The notes beneath the pieces are model-generated. The model saw only the letters and a program-made list of their open reading frames with translations. It was not told the origin of the DNA and searched no databases. From the NCBI GenBank assembly GCA_014802015.1, contig JAAVDB010000004.1, positions 1 through 62,960 of the forward strand: 62,960 nucleotides of DNA, written 5' to 3'. A program made the position numbers and the translations under genes. Shown in pieces: positions 1 through 8,127 of this stretch (positions within the stretch are counted from its first letter, which is position 1; each line of letters starts with the position of its first letter). The stretch comes from Bacteroides sp. (GTDB lineage Bacteria; Bacteroidota; Bacteroidia; Bacteroidales; Muribaculaceae).

Positions 1-213
1 GTAATATCCAATAACGTAAATGCCATCATGAAACGCCTGACAAGCATCTCCCTCATACTTATGATACCGACATTAATTGCCAGCTTCTATGGCATGAATG
101 TGGATGTAGGTATCTCGATAGATAATCATTGGGCATTTGGCTGTATCGTCGGCGCCGGATTTATTTTGGCTGCGGTTACATGTCTGTGGTTGCGTAAAAT
201 CAAATGGCTATAA
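1..213 (+). CDS. corA: CorA-family divalent cation transporter, C-terminal end (5' truncated by window)
   Basis: The reading frame is open from base 1 and ends at the TAA at 211-213, so only the last 70 residues are here. They contain a membrane helix (about residues 20-34 of the fragment) running into SFYGMN, the GMN signature that forms the selectivity filter of CorA Mg2+/Co2+ channels, then a short acidic loop and a second membrane helix ending in basic residues (RKIKWL). This is the usual CorA C-terminus: TM1, GMN loop, TM2, cytoplasmic lysines. The in-frame ATG at 28 is internal and is not the start. The N-terminal cytoplasmic domain lies outside the window, so specificity (Mg, Co, Ni or Zn) cannot be judged. 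Confidence 0.9.
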   Translation, partial: VISNNVNAIMKRLTSISLILMIPTLIASFYGMNVDVGISIDNHWAFGCIVGAGFILAAVTCLWLRKIKWL

Positions 214-330
214 TAAAAGCTGTCTATTACAGTATGAAGAAAGGATTATACCTGTCAGAAAAGATTTCTATATGCAACGAGTGGTCTTTTTTTGGTCTTA
301 TTTCGGTCCTGAAACGAAAGGATTAGACAC

Positions 331-362
331 AAAAAGCCTCGGAACTACTTGATAGTCCGAGG
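331..362 (-). terminator. Intrinsic terminator of ssrA
   Basis: Bases 337-342 (CCTCGG) pair with 357-362 (CCGAGG), extended inward by AAC/AGT-type pairs. Read on the minus strand the hairpin is followed by TTTTT (331-335). It lies 40 bases past the 3' end of the tmRNA. Confidence 0.7.
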
Positions 363-401
363 TTTGACTTCTTTTGTCCGAAGAAGTTCGGTAGTACATA
401 G

Positions 402-797
402 TGGAGCTGGAGGGGTTTGAACCCTCGTCCAGTCGTCCGGACAATGAGCTTTCTACATACTTATTCTCATGTTGGTTTTCGTGTTATGACAGGCAAGAGA
501 CGGCCAATCATAACCTTATCCTCTAAGTGTCTCGGCGACTATCGAGGCTGTCGTCGCCATATTTCCGATTTACCTGCACCACCATATCGATTAGTCTCGG
601 AAAAAGGACAATCGGGTGATGTCTCGTCGCCGCAACTGTTGCGGCGATAAAGCTAATCTACTGTGCTTCGATTAAGCAGCGAGAGCGTAGTTATTTTCGC
701 CATTTGAATTTTTGATGTCTCTGATTAAAGAGTGTGGGCATCATCACTCTGTATGCTTACTCACCACCTCATAACGCTGTCAAAGCCAGTCAGCCCC
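402..797 (-). ncRNA. ssrA: Transfer-messenger RNA (tmRNA)
   Basis: tmRNA rescues stalled ribosomes with SmpB and adds a degradation tag. On the minus strand the 5' end GGGGCUGACUGG (from 797) and the 3' end CAGCUCC-A (408-402) form the 7-bp acceptor stem. The T-arm GGGUUCAAACCC-type stem-loop is next to it. The CCA is not encoded. The tag frame at 701-672 reads GGC GAA AAT AAC TAC GCT CTC GCT GCT TAA, giving GENNYALAA, the tag form I know from Porphyromonas and relatives. The length of 396 bases is normal. Open frames predicted across this gene are spurious. Confidence 0.96.
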
Positions 798-814
798 TAA
801 GATGATTTGTTCTG

Positions 815-846
815 CAAAATTACGTATTTATCCTGCTCCACACAAA
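815..846 (-). promoter_or_regulatory. ssrA promoter (Bacteroidales type)
   Basis: On the minus strand TTTG (846-843) is followed after 20 bases by TAATTTTG (822-815). This matches the Bacteroidales -33 TTTG / -7 TAnnTTTG consensus. Transcription would start near 808, about 10 bases before the mature tmRNA. Confidence 0.75.
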
Positions 847-984
847 TTATTTCACCCATTTAACATTTTCATGGCATTATTAGCCACTATTCACACCTCT
901 GCGGCGAACCACACCCCTCCGCCGGGCGTTCTGAGAATGATACAGTAAAAAACGTGGCACGCATCTGTGTGGCTTCGCTGTGAT

Positions 985-1010
985 TGACATTTTGTCAGTC
1001 TCAACTGACA
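985..1010. promoter_or_regulatory. Triple half-site palindrome upstream of groESL
   Basis: Three alternating half-sites are present: TGACA (985-989), TGTCA (993-997) and TGACA (1006-1010). The last two are part of a perfect 7-bp inverted repeat, TGTCAGT-CTCA-ACTGACA (993-1010). It ends 12 bases before the sigma-54-like promoter, so it is a candidate activator or operator site. It does not resemble the CIRCE element of HrcA. Confidence 0.55.
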
Positions 1011-1020
1011 TCGCACACAG

Positions 1021-1037
1021 TTGGCACGAATTTTGCT
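1021..1037 (+). promoter_or_regulatory. Sigma-54 (-24/-12) promoter of groES-groEL
   Basis: TTGGCACGAATTTTGCT matches the sigma-54 consensus TTGGCACG-N4-TTGC(T/A). The -24 GG is at 1023-1024 and the -12 GC at 1035-1036, with exactly 10 bases between them. The start point would be near 1048, leaving a leader of about 47 bases before groES. No TAnnTTTG box is seen in this gap on the plus strand. Confidence 0.65.
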
Positions 1038-1094
1038 GTTTCCTTTACCGCAAACTAATAGAAATTACTAAACATATTAACCATAAAATACACT

Positions 1095-1370
1095 ATGAAC
1101 ATCAAACCCTTAGCCGACCGCGTACTCATCCTCCCCACCCCCGCCGAGGAAGTTACAGCCGCCGGTATCATTATTCCTGATTCAGCCAAGGAGAAACCTC
1201 TGCGCGGCACCGTTATCGCCGCAGGTAACGGCACCAAAGACGAGGAAATGGTAGTTAAGAAAGACGATGAAGTGCTCTTCGGCAAATATGCCGGCACTGA
1301 GGTCGAGGTGGATGGCACCAAGTATCTTATCATGCGCCAGAGCGACGTTCTCGCCGTGATCGAGAAATAA
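1095..1370 (+). CDS. groES: Co-chaperonin GroES
   Basis: GroES is the heptameric lid that closes the GroEL folding chamber. The 91-residue protein has the typical opening NIKPLADRVLI, the mobile loop (about residues 15-32, including AGIIIPDSAKEKP), the central GTVIAAGNG strand and the closing YLIMRQSDVLAVIE. Length is normal for the family. It is the first gene of a two-gene operon with groEL, 64 bases away. The likely promoter is the -24/-12 element at 1021-1037. Confidence 0.97.
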   Translation: MNIKPLADRVLILPTPAEEVTAAGIIIPDSAKEKPLRGTVIAAGNGTKDEEMVVKKDDEVLFGKYAGTEVEVDGTKYLIMRQSDVLAVIEK

Positions 1371-1419
1371 AATCAGTCCTCAGCATCAGTTATTTATTAC
1401 CGAACACATCAATTCCTAA

Positions 1420-3072
<1,653 letters not shown>

Positions 3073-3111
3073 TCCTACCGTCAATAAGACACTGACTCAT
3101 AATAATACTTG

Positions 3112-3147
3112 AATCGCCCGGCTGTCAGATCCGACAGCCGGGCGATT
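3112..3147. terminator. Bidirectional terminator between groEL and the GH99-like gene
   Basis: A perfect 15-bp stem (3112-3126 with 3133-3147, AATCGCCCGGCTGTC and its complement) closes a 6-base loop. It lies between the convergent groEL (ends 3072) and GH99-like (ends 3167) genes and can serve both. The run of T on the plus side is short (TTT). Confidence 0.8.
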
Positions 3148-3166
3148 TCCGTTTATTAATCTCTGA

Positions 3167-4435
3167 TTATTTACCTACCTGAGCCACACCGAGGTTGGCC
3201 TTGAGACGACGCGAAGCCTCGCCGACCATCTTGAGATAGAAATCATTGTCAAGCGACTCATCTATCGGCACGAACTCTGTGCCGTTTTCAGACACGGGCA
3301 CCTCTTTGGCACACTTGAATATTGCCGTACCCTCATCTATCTCGTCAAACATAGCCACATATATCATCTCGGCTCCCTGATTCAGCACCTCATCAATCTG
3401 CATCTTGAAAAAATTGCCATTATTGCGGGGGATGAACGACGAGTTAGGTCCGTTCATATTTCTCCAGGCAAACCCCGGAAACACAAGTGGAGCATAACAC
3501 AGATTATTGTCACGGCACCATCTGATATCCTTTGAGATCAACGGTTTGTAACGTTCATACGACTTCTCGTTATATCTACCTACAAACCAAGGCATCACTA
3601 CATCACACTCCTTGATTAGCGCGTGCAGCTCCGGATCATCGACAGTATCACCTGTTCGCTCGCGCCAGTTGGTCGGCACACCGATCATTATACTGTATCC
3701 GCGCTCCTTGAGTCCGGCGATGATCTTGCGGGCATCCTCCATACCGTAACGGCGACGGTCATTGAAACCTATACCCCACACAGCCACCATCGGGCGACCG
3801 TTGTGATAGAGATAGCAGGGATGCACACTGCGGTCAAAGAACTTGTGACGCGCAGCCAGCTCATCGATGTCTTTGAGCAGCACAGACGATTCACCGGCAT
3901 TCATACCGCTCAGGTCATACATCACGGCGATAGCTCGCTGATACTTGTCAGACGCATCCATGGCATAATCAAGCACATTGTTGAAATGGCGCTTACCGCT
4001 TCCGCCCCTGACCTCACCGACAAATCGCTGCATGAACACCCCGTCCAGTCCATACTCCTTCATCCATCTGAAGTGTGTATCGACCGTACTGCGGTCCTCC
4101 GAGCTGAATACCCTTGCAGCCGATCCGTCAGGCATCGTGAATGCCGTCGGATAGGTTTTCTCATACTCCGACACATCGGGCCACATATCTATTGTGGCCG
4201 ACCCGGGTTTGAAACCGTTACGACCCGTATAATGATAGAACCCGCGGTTGCAACCGTCACCTTCGGCATTGAACCAGCCTTGATAACCGGCCATCACCAG
4301 TCCCCGATACGAATCATACACGCCATCGCGCACCACGCTTACTTCCGCCTGCGACTGGCTCTTACATCCGCCTGCCGACAATGCGGCCGCAGCCGACATT
4401 GCCAAGCAGGACAGAAGTGAAAAGACTTTATTCAT
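3167..4435 (-). CDS. GH71/GH99-like glycosidase lipoprotein
   Basis: The 422-residue protein starts with a lipoprotein signal (hydrophobic core to residue 20, LSAGGC with Cys24) and so should be anchored in the envelope. The body matches the GH71/99-like group common in Bacteroidetes: VMAGYQGWFNAEGD near 48-60, the WPDVSEYE segment near 85, DTHFRWMKEYGLDGVFMQRF near 119-138, and a late FDEIDEGTAIFK. GH99 enzymes cut alpha-mannosides internally, but this group is divergent, so the substrate is uncertain. It lies 48 bases downstream of the GH92 gene on the same strand, which supports a role in processing mannose-rich glycans. No SusC/SusD pair is near. Confidence 0.82.
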   Translation of the reverse strand: MNKVFSLLSCLAMSAAAALSAGGCKSQSQAEVSVVRDGVYDSYRGLVMAGYQGWFNAEGDGCNRGFYHYTGRNGFKPGSATIDMWPDVSEYEKTYPTAFTMPDGSAARVFSSEDRSTVDTHFRWMKEYGLDGVFMQRFVGEVRGGSGKRHFNNVLDYAMDASDKYQRAIAVMYDLSGMNAGESSVLLKDIDELAARHKFFDRSVHPCYLYHNGRPMVAVWGIGFNDRRRYGMEDARKIIAGLKERGYSIMIGVPTNWRERTGDTVDDPELHALIKECDVVMPWFVGRYNEKSYERYKPLISKDIRWCRDNNLCYAPLVFPGFAWRNMNGPNSSFIPRNNGNFFKMQIDEVLNQGAEMIYVAMFDEIDEGTAIFKCAKEVPVSENGTEFVPIDESLDNDFYLKMVGEASRRLKANLGVAQVGK

Positions 4436-4482
4436 ATTATCTGTTTCCGTTCATAATCAATCATTCTCCACCATCGTGCGCA

Positions 4483-6741
4483 TCAGATATTCGATGCTGA
4501 CGGAGGGAAGGCGCCGACACCTGTACCCCACTCCTTGTTGGCCTTATCACCCATCACAAGGACAAGTTTGCCGCCATTAATAAGGTCCTCGTGTGCAAAC
4601 CACGGCTTGTTCCACTCCTGACCGTTCAGTGTAGCCTTCTGGATATACTTATTGTCATCCGAGCAATTCTCGGCAACGATCTCGAAAGTCTTGCCGTCAG
4701 GCAGGTTTATCACCGCATGCTCAAACTTCGGACTACCGATATTATATACCGGCATACCTGGAGTTACAGGATAGAATCCGAGCATCGAGAATGCCACGAA
4801 CGCTGACATGCCGCCGCCGTCCTCATCACCCGGCACACCCATAAGGTCATTTCTGAACCACTGACGCAACAGTTGACGGATACGCTTCTGTGTCATCCAG
4901 GGCTGACCGGAATAATTATAGAGATAAGGTATGTGCAGCGAGGGTTCGTTGGCCATCGAGAACTGACCCACATTACCTGTATGGTCAGGCATCACGGCAT
5001 AGAAATCAAACTTGCTGCGGCCCAACGGCTCGTTGAACATACGGTTCAACTCCTTGTTGAACTCATCCGCACCACCCATCATATCCACGAGGTCAGCGAT
5101 ATTGTGGGGAACATCCCAGCGGTAAACCCATCCGTTATTTTCACCGTATGAATCACGTGCGCCGGGACCGCCGGGCAAGTTGTAGTCAAACGGAGTGATA
5201 AACTTACCGTTCTTATCCTTGGGATGGAAGAACTTTGTCTCGGGATTAAATACGTTACGATAGTTGTAAGAAGCCTGAAGATACTTGTCAGCCGCCACGG
5301 AGTCACCCAGATACTCGGCTATGCGTGACAGACACCACTGATCATAGCTCGTACCCAGCGTCACGGCTATAGGCTGACGTTTTTCCCATGAGTTTACTTC
5401 AGGTACGGTCTCTTTCTCTCCTGGAGCGAGAGCGGGAATATATCCGTGCTCCTTGAAGAATGCATCCAGTTCACCGGCAGGCTTGCCTGACCATGGAGCC
5501 AGAGTCTTGTCTTCGATACCGCGGCGGCACGCCTCGTAAGCAAGAGCCACGTCAAAATCAGTCAGACCCTTTGCACAGGCATCAGCCACTGTAGCCACAC
5601 CATGATTTGAGTTCATACGACGGGTGTCGCCGGTGATCTCGGGGAAGGTCGGCATCCACAGGCTGTCAGTCTGCGAGGCCATACGGAGATATGAATTGAT
5701 GATATTTGTCTCCAGCTCAGGCTCGATGATGACACGCAGCGGATGAGTGGCACGATAGGTATCCCAGATCCAGTCATCGGTATAGAACGCCTTGCCGTTA
5801 TCATCATGCACCTGACCGTCGGAAGCCGAGAAATAACGACCGTCCTCGCTCAGACACACAGGGCGCTCATAGGTACGGTAGAGTGATGTATAGAATACGG
5901 TTTTGTCATCGTCGTTCATACCTTCGACCTCGATTTTACCGAGCGCCTCGTTCCACACATTTCGGCCGGCAGCAGCCACGGAATCGACATCGTAATTACT
6001 GATCTCACGGCGCAGATTCTTCTCAGCCTGCTCCTCGCTGATGAACGATACGCCATATCTTACATTCAGTTCAGGCACATTCTCGCCGTAATTCAGACTC
6101 AGACATGCGTTGTGGCCTGACGCCGATGATGACGCCCATATCGAATCGGGCGTAACGGCCAATATCTCCTGTGGTGTCTGCTGAGTCTCAAGATACAGGT
6201 ATACCTTAACATTATTGTCAAGTTCCTGATAGCCCTTGACACTGTTGCCCTCGGCACGGAGAGCACCGCGGCGCGAATTAATCACAAGCGATGCCGGGGC
6301 CGAATCATTCATGTCCAGCTCGTAGACCGCCGACTGATGCGACGGAGCAAACCTCACACCGATCTCCGGCTCATCCAGATACACGGAGTAATAATAGGGA
6401 CGCAGCTCCTCGTTGTCATACGTATATGCCGTCACCGGCTTCATCGAACACTTGTCACCCTGATAGGGAGTAAGATTAAACGCCGACTTCTCGCGATGAT
6501 TGGTAACGATCAGCGGCAGTCCGTTGATCTTGTCGCTCGTATAGTCGGCACGCTCGGGATAGACGCGCAGCATACTGTTTGGCAGATGCACTGTCGGGAA
6601 CGTAGGCACAAGAAGATGGCTGATATTGCCGACGTAAGGCGAGACATAGTCTACCGGTGTCTTACCCGTATTATGACTCTGGCTACAGGCCGTCAGCAAC
6701 CCGGCGCCAAGCAATATCACAGTTTTGTTAATGCGATTCAT
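4483..6741 (-). CDS. GH92-family alpha-mannosidase lipoprotein
   Basis: GH92 enzymes are calcium-dependent exo-alpha-mannosidases. The start is placed at the ATG ending at 6741, because it gives a clean lipoprotein signal (MNRINKTVILLGAGLLTAC, Cys at residue 20). A longer frame from 6795 would add 18 residues without signal character. Family landmarks are VDYVSPYVGN near the N-terminus, the long helical (alpha/alpha)6 region, and near the C-terminus PGDEDGGGMSAFVAFSMLG followed by GFYPVTPG and IGSPKF. Length of about 752 residues is usual. It heads a two-gene unit with the GH99-like gene and has a long hairpin-rich leader (6742-7052). Confidence 0.92.
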   Translation of the reverse strand: MNRINKTVILLGAGLLTACSQSHNTGKTPVDYVSPYVGNISHLLVPTFPTVHLPNSMLRVYPERADYTSDKINGLPLIVTNHREKSAFNLTPYQGDKCSMKPVTAYTYDNEELRPYYYSVYLDEPEIGVRFAPSHQSAVYELDMNDSAPASLVINSRRGALRAEGNSVKGYQELDNNVKVYLYLETQQTPQEILAVTPDSIWASSSASGHNACLSLNYGENVPELNVRYGVSFISEEQAEKNLRREISNYDVDSVAAAGRNVWNEALGKIEVEGMNDDDKTVFYTSLYRTYERPVCLSEDGRYFSASDGQVHDDNGKAFYTDDWIWDTYRATHPLRVIIEPELETNIINSYLRMASQTDSLWMPTFPEITGDTRRMNSNHGVATVADACAKGLTDFDVALAYEACRRGIEDKTLAPWSGKPAGELDAFFKEHGYIPALAPGEKETVPEVNSWEKRQPIAVTLGTSYDQWCLSRIAEYLGDSVAADKYLQASYNYRNVFNPETKFFHPKDKNGKFITPFDYNLPGGPGARDSYGENNGWVYRWDVPHNIADLVDMMGGADEFNKELNRMFNEPLGRSKFDFYAVMPDHTGNVGQFSMANEPSLHIPYLYNYSGQPWMTQKRIRQLLRQWFRNDLMGVPGDEDGGGMSAFVAFSMLGFYPVTPGMPVYNIGSPKFEHAVINLPDGKTFEIVAENCSDDNKYIQKATLNGQEWNKPWFAHEDLINGGKLVLVMGDKANKEWGTGVGAFPPSASNI

Positions 6742-6853
6742 GATGTTGATTTTGGTGTACGAATTTCGGATGAATTTTTCTGCAAAACTAACCACTGACT
6801 ATTAACAGCACGCTTACACTATGCTTAATTTACAATTAATATTAGTTAATTAT

Positions 6854-6888
6854 GCTGATTTTATGCTGTTATATAGCATAAAATCAGC
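6854..6888. repeat. Inverted repeat in the GH92 leader (14-bp perfect stem)
   Basis: GCTGATTTTATGCT (6854-6867) is repeated inverted at 6875-6888 around a 7-base loop. It lies 113 bases upstream of the GH92 start, inside the predicted leader. There is no T-run on the minus strand, so it is not an obvious terminator for that direction. Confidence 0.8.
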
Positions 6889-6917
6889 GACTGCTTCTCA
6901 TCACGGGAAACAGTCGC
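6887..6917. repeat. Second hairpin in the GH92 leader
   Basis: GCGACTG (6887-6893) pairs with CAGTCGC (6911-6917). It shares two bases with the neighbouring 14-bp stem, so the two hairpins are stacked end to end or are alternatives. Confidence 0.6.
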
Positions 6918-6991
6918 CTTAAATTTTACCTAAAACAACTTGAGCCTATAACATTGTACCCTTACGCAGGAAACGCTACGAGCAAGCCGTA

Positions 6992-7016
6992 TTACCTATC
7001 AAATAATTTACCTAAA
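6992..7016 (-). promoter_or_regulatory. AGGTAA direct-repeat element in the GH92 leader
   Basis: On the minus strand TTTAGGTAAA (7016-7007) is followed by ATAGGTAA (6999-6992), with the AGGTAA cores 16-17 bases apart. A further TTTTAGGTAAAA lies at 6936-6925. The same pair with the same spacing occurs at 53825-53849 beside the HTCS gene. Role unknown. Confidence 0.5.
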
Positions 7017-7058
7017 CAATACTATTTATTATCTTATGAAATTGTCATCATTCTGGTG

Positions 7059-7066
7059 CAAAGTTA
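7059..7066 (-). promoter_or_regulatory. Putative GH92 promoter (-7 box)
   Basis: TAACTTTG on the minus strand (7066-7059), followed by CACCAGAA. No clear -33 TTTG is seen at the expected distance, as is common for activator-dependent promoters. The start near 7052 would give a leader of about 310 bases. Confidence 0.5.
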
Positions 7067-7257
7067 CTGTCGCATTATTAATAATAGCTGTAATGGACAC
7101 TTAATCTGACAGAATAATTTCATAAAAAACATCCCATCGAATAAAAAAGACAAAAAAACGCACATTTCTGACCAAAAAATTACACTCGCGTCAACACACA
7201 ACACCCAAACTGCTGCTCCAACCATTATCCACCCAGCCCCACTACAAATTATAGAAA

Positions 7258-7302
7258 CAAAAAAAGAGAAAGAACACCTTAATAAGTATCCTTTCTCTTT
7301 TA
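7258..7302 (-). terminator. Terminator of tRNA-Arg
   Basis: On the minus strand AAAGAGAAAG (7300-7291) pairs with CTTTCTCTTT (about 7272-7263), followed by a run of T (7265-7258). It begins just after the tRNA 3' end. Confidence 0.7.
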
Positions 7303-7307
7303 TAAAG

Positions 7308-7381
7308 TGATCCGGATGCGACTCGAACGCATGACCGTCTGCTTAGAAGGCAGATGCTCTATCCAGCTGAGCTACCGGACC
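7308..7381 (-). tRNA. tRNA-Arg (anticodon UCU)
   Basis: The cloverleaf folds fully: acceptor GGUCCGG/CCGGAUC, D-arm GCUC..GAGC, anticodon stem UCUGC/GCAGA with loop CUUCUAA (anticodon UCU), and T-arm with GUUCGAGUC. The 74-base gene lacks an encoded CCA. It reads AGA codons. Confidence 0.96.
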
Positions 7382-7457
7382 ATCCTTCCGTCCGCCGTCA
7401 TTCACTCTGACATGTGCCTTTTGAGCGCATTGACCACAGTTATCGGCTTTGGATGCG

Positions 7458-7489
7458 CAAAGGTAGACATTTTTTACCGCACATACAAG
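7458..7489 (-). promoter_or_regulatory. tRNA-Arg promoter
   Basis: On the minus strand CTTG (7489-7486) is 20 bases before TACCTTTG (7465-7458). The predicted start is about 70 bases before the mature 5' end. Confidence 0.6.
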
Positions 7490-7543
7490 TATGCGACACA
7501 TGTTTTTCACAACAAATGTATATGTAATGTGCAAGAAATGTCG

Positions 7544-7551
7544 TAATTTTG
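7544..7551 (+). promoter_or_regulatory. pgpA promoter (-7 box)
   Basis: TAATTTTG followed by CATC, 24 bases before the pgpA ATG at 7575. It rules out the longer reading frame from 7491, which would start upstream of the promoter. Confidence 0.55.
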
Positions 7552-7574
7552 CATCTCAACTATCGGTCGACATT

Positions 7575-8081
7575 ATGAGTGACAACAATTATAAGAAACT
7601 CGGGGTGGCTCCCCGCTTTCACGAAATCCTGTCCACAGGACTCTACACAGGCCTGCTGCCGGGCGCACCGGGCACCTATGCGGCATTCGTGGCTTTGGTG
7701 ATATGGTATCTGCTCTATCTCCTCCTGTCACCGCTTGCGCTCACCCTCGTGACTCTCGCGCTCATCATCGTCACAACCGTCGTAGGTGCATGGACTTCAT
7801 CCGTAATGGAGCGCTACTGGGGCCCCGACCCGCGTGCCGTAGTGATTGACGAATATGTCGGTTGCTGGATACCGCTCCTGGTGGCACCGTGCGGAGAATA
7901 CACCTGGATTTTCGCGCTGCTGGGATTCGCACTGTTCCGCATCATCGACATCACTAAGCCACTCGGCTGTCGTAAGATCGAAGAGATATGTCCCGGCGGA
8001 TGGGGAGTGATGATGGACGACGTCCTCGCCGGCACCTATGCCCTTATTATAATATATGTGTTGAAACTCATTATATTCTGA
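7575..8081 (+). CDS. pgpA: Phosphatidylglycerophosphatase A
   Basis: PgpA removes phosphate from phosphatidylglycerophosphate to give phosphatidylglycerol, in the inner membrane. The start at 7575 (MSDNNYKKLGVAP) follows a -7 box at 7544-7551. Visible family features are STGLYTGLLPGAPGTYAA near residue 25, two hydrophobic segments near 40-75, VVIDEYVGCWIPLL with the acidic DE pair, and GGWGVMMDDVLAGTYA with the conserved aspartates. The 168-residue length is normal. It is followed 46 bases later by glnS, which has its own -7 box. Confidence 0.93.
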   Translation: MSDNNYKKLGVAPRFHEILSTGLYTGLLPGAPGTYAAFVALVIWYLLYLLLSPLALTLVTLALIIVTTVVGAWTSSVMERYWGPDPRAVVIDEYVGCWIPLLVAPCGEYTWIFALLGFALFRIIDITKPLGCRKIEEICPGGWGVMMDDVLAGTYALIIIYVLKLIIF

Positions 8082-8092
8082 TAATTTCTGCT

Positions 8093-8100
8093 TAATTTTG
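8093..8100 (+). promoter_or_regulatory. glnS promoter (-7 box)
   Basis: TAATTTTG followed by CATAAG, 27 bases before the glnS ATG. No clear -33 element. Confidence 0.5.
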
Positions 8101-8127
8101 CATAAGTAAAGATACTCATAACTCATT

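Noticed and set aside
402..420. Possible integration site at the tmRNA 3' end
   Set aside because: tmRNA ends are common island targets, but no integrase, direct repeat or foreign-looking genes follow.
417..650. 77-codon open frame
   Set aside because: It lies entirely inside the tmRNA gene, which explains the sequence.
985..1010. CIRCE element for HrcA control of groESL
   Set aside because: The palindrome (TGTCAGT/ACTGACA) does not match TTAGCACTC-N9-GAGTGCTAA.
3623..4420. 265-codon plus-strand frame
   Set aside because: Antisense to the GH99-like gene; produced by the codon bias of the real gene, with no family similarity.
7307..7546. 79-codon frame over tRNA-Arg
   Set aside because: It reads through the tRNA and its promoter in the wrong sense.
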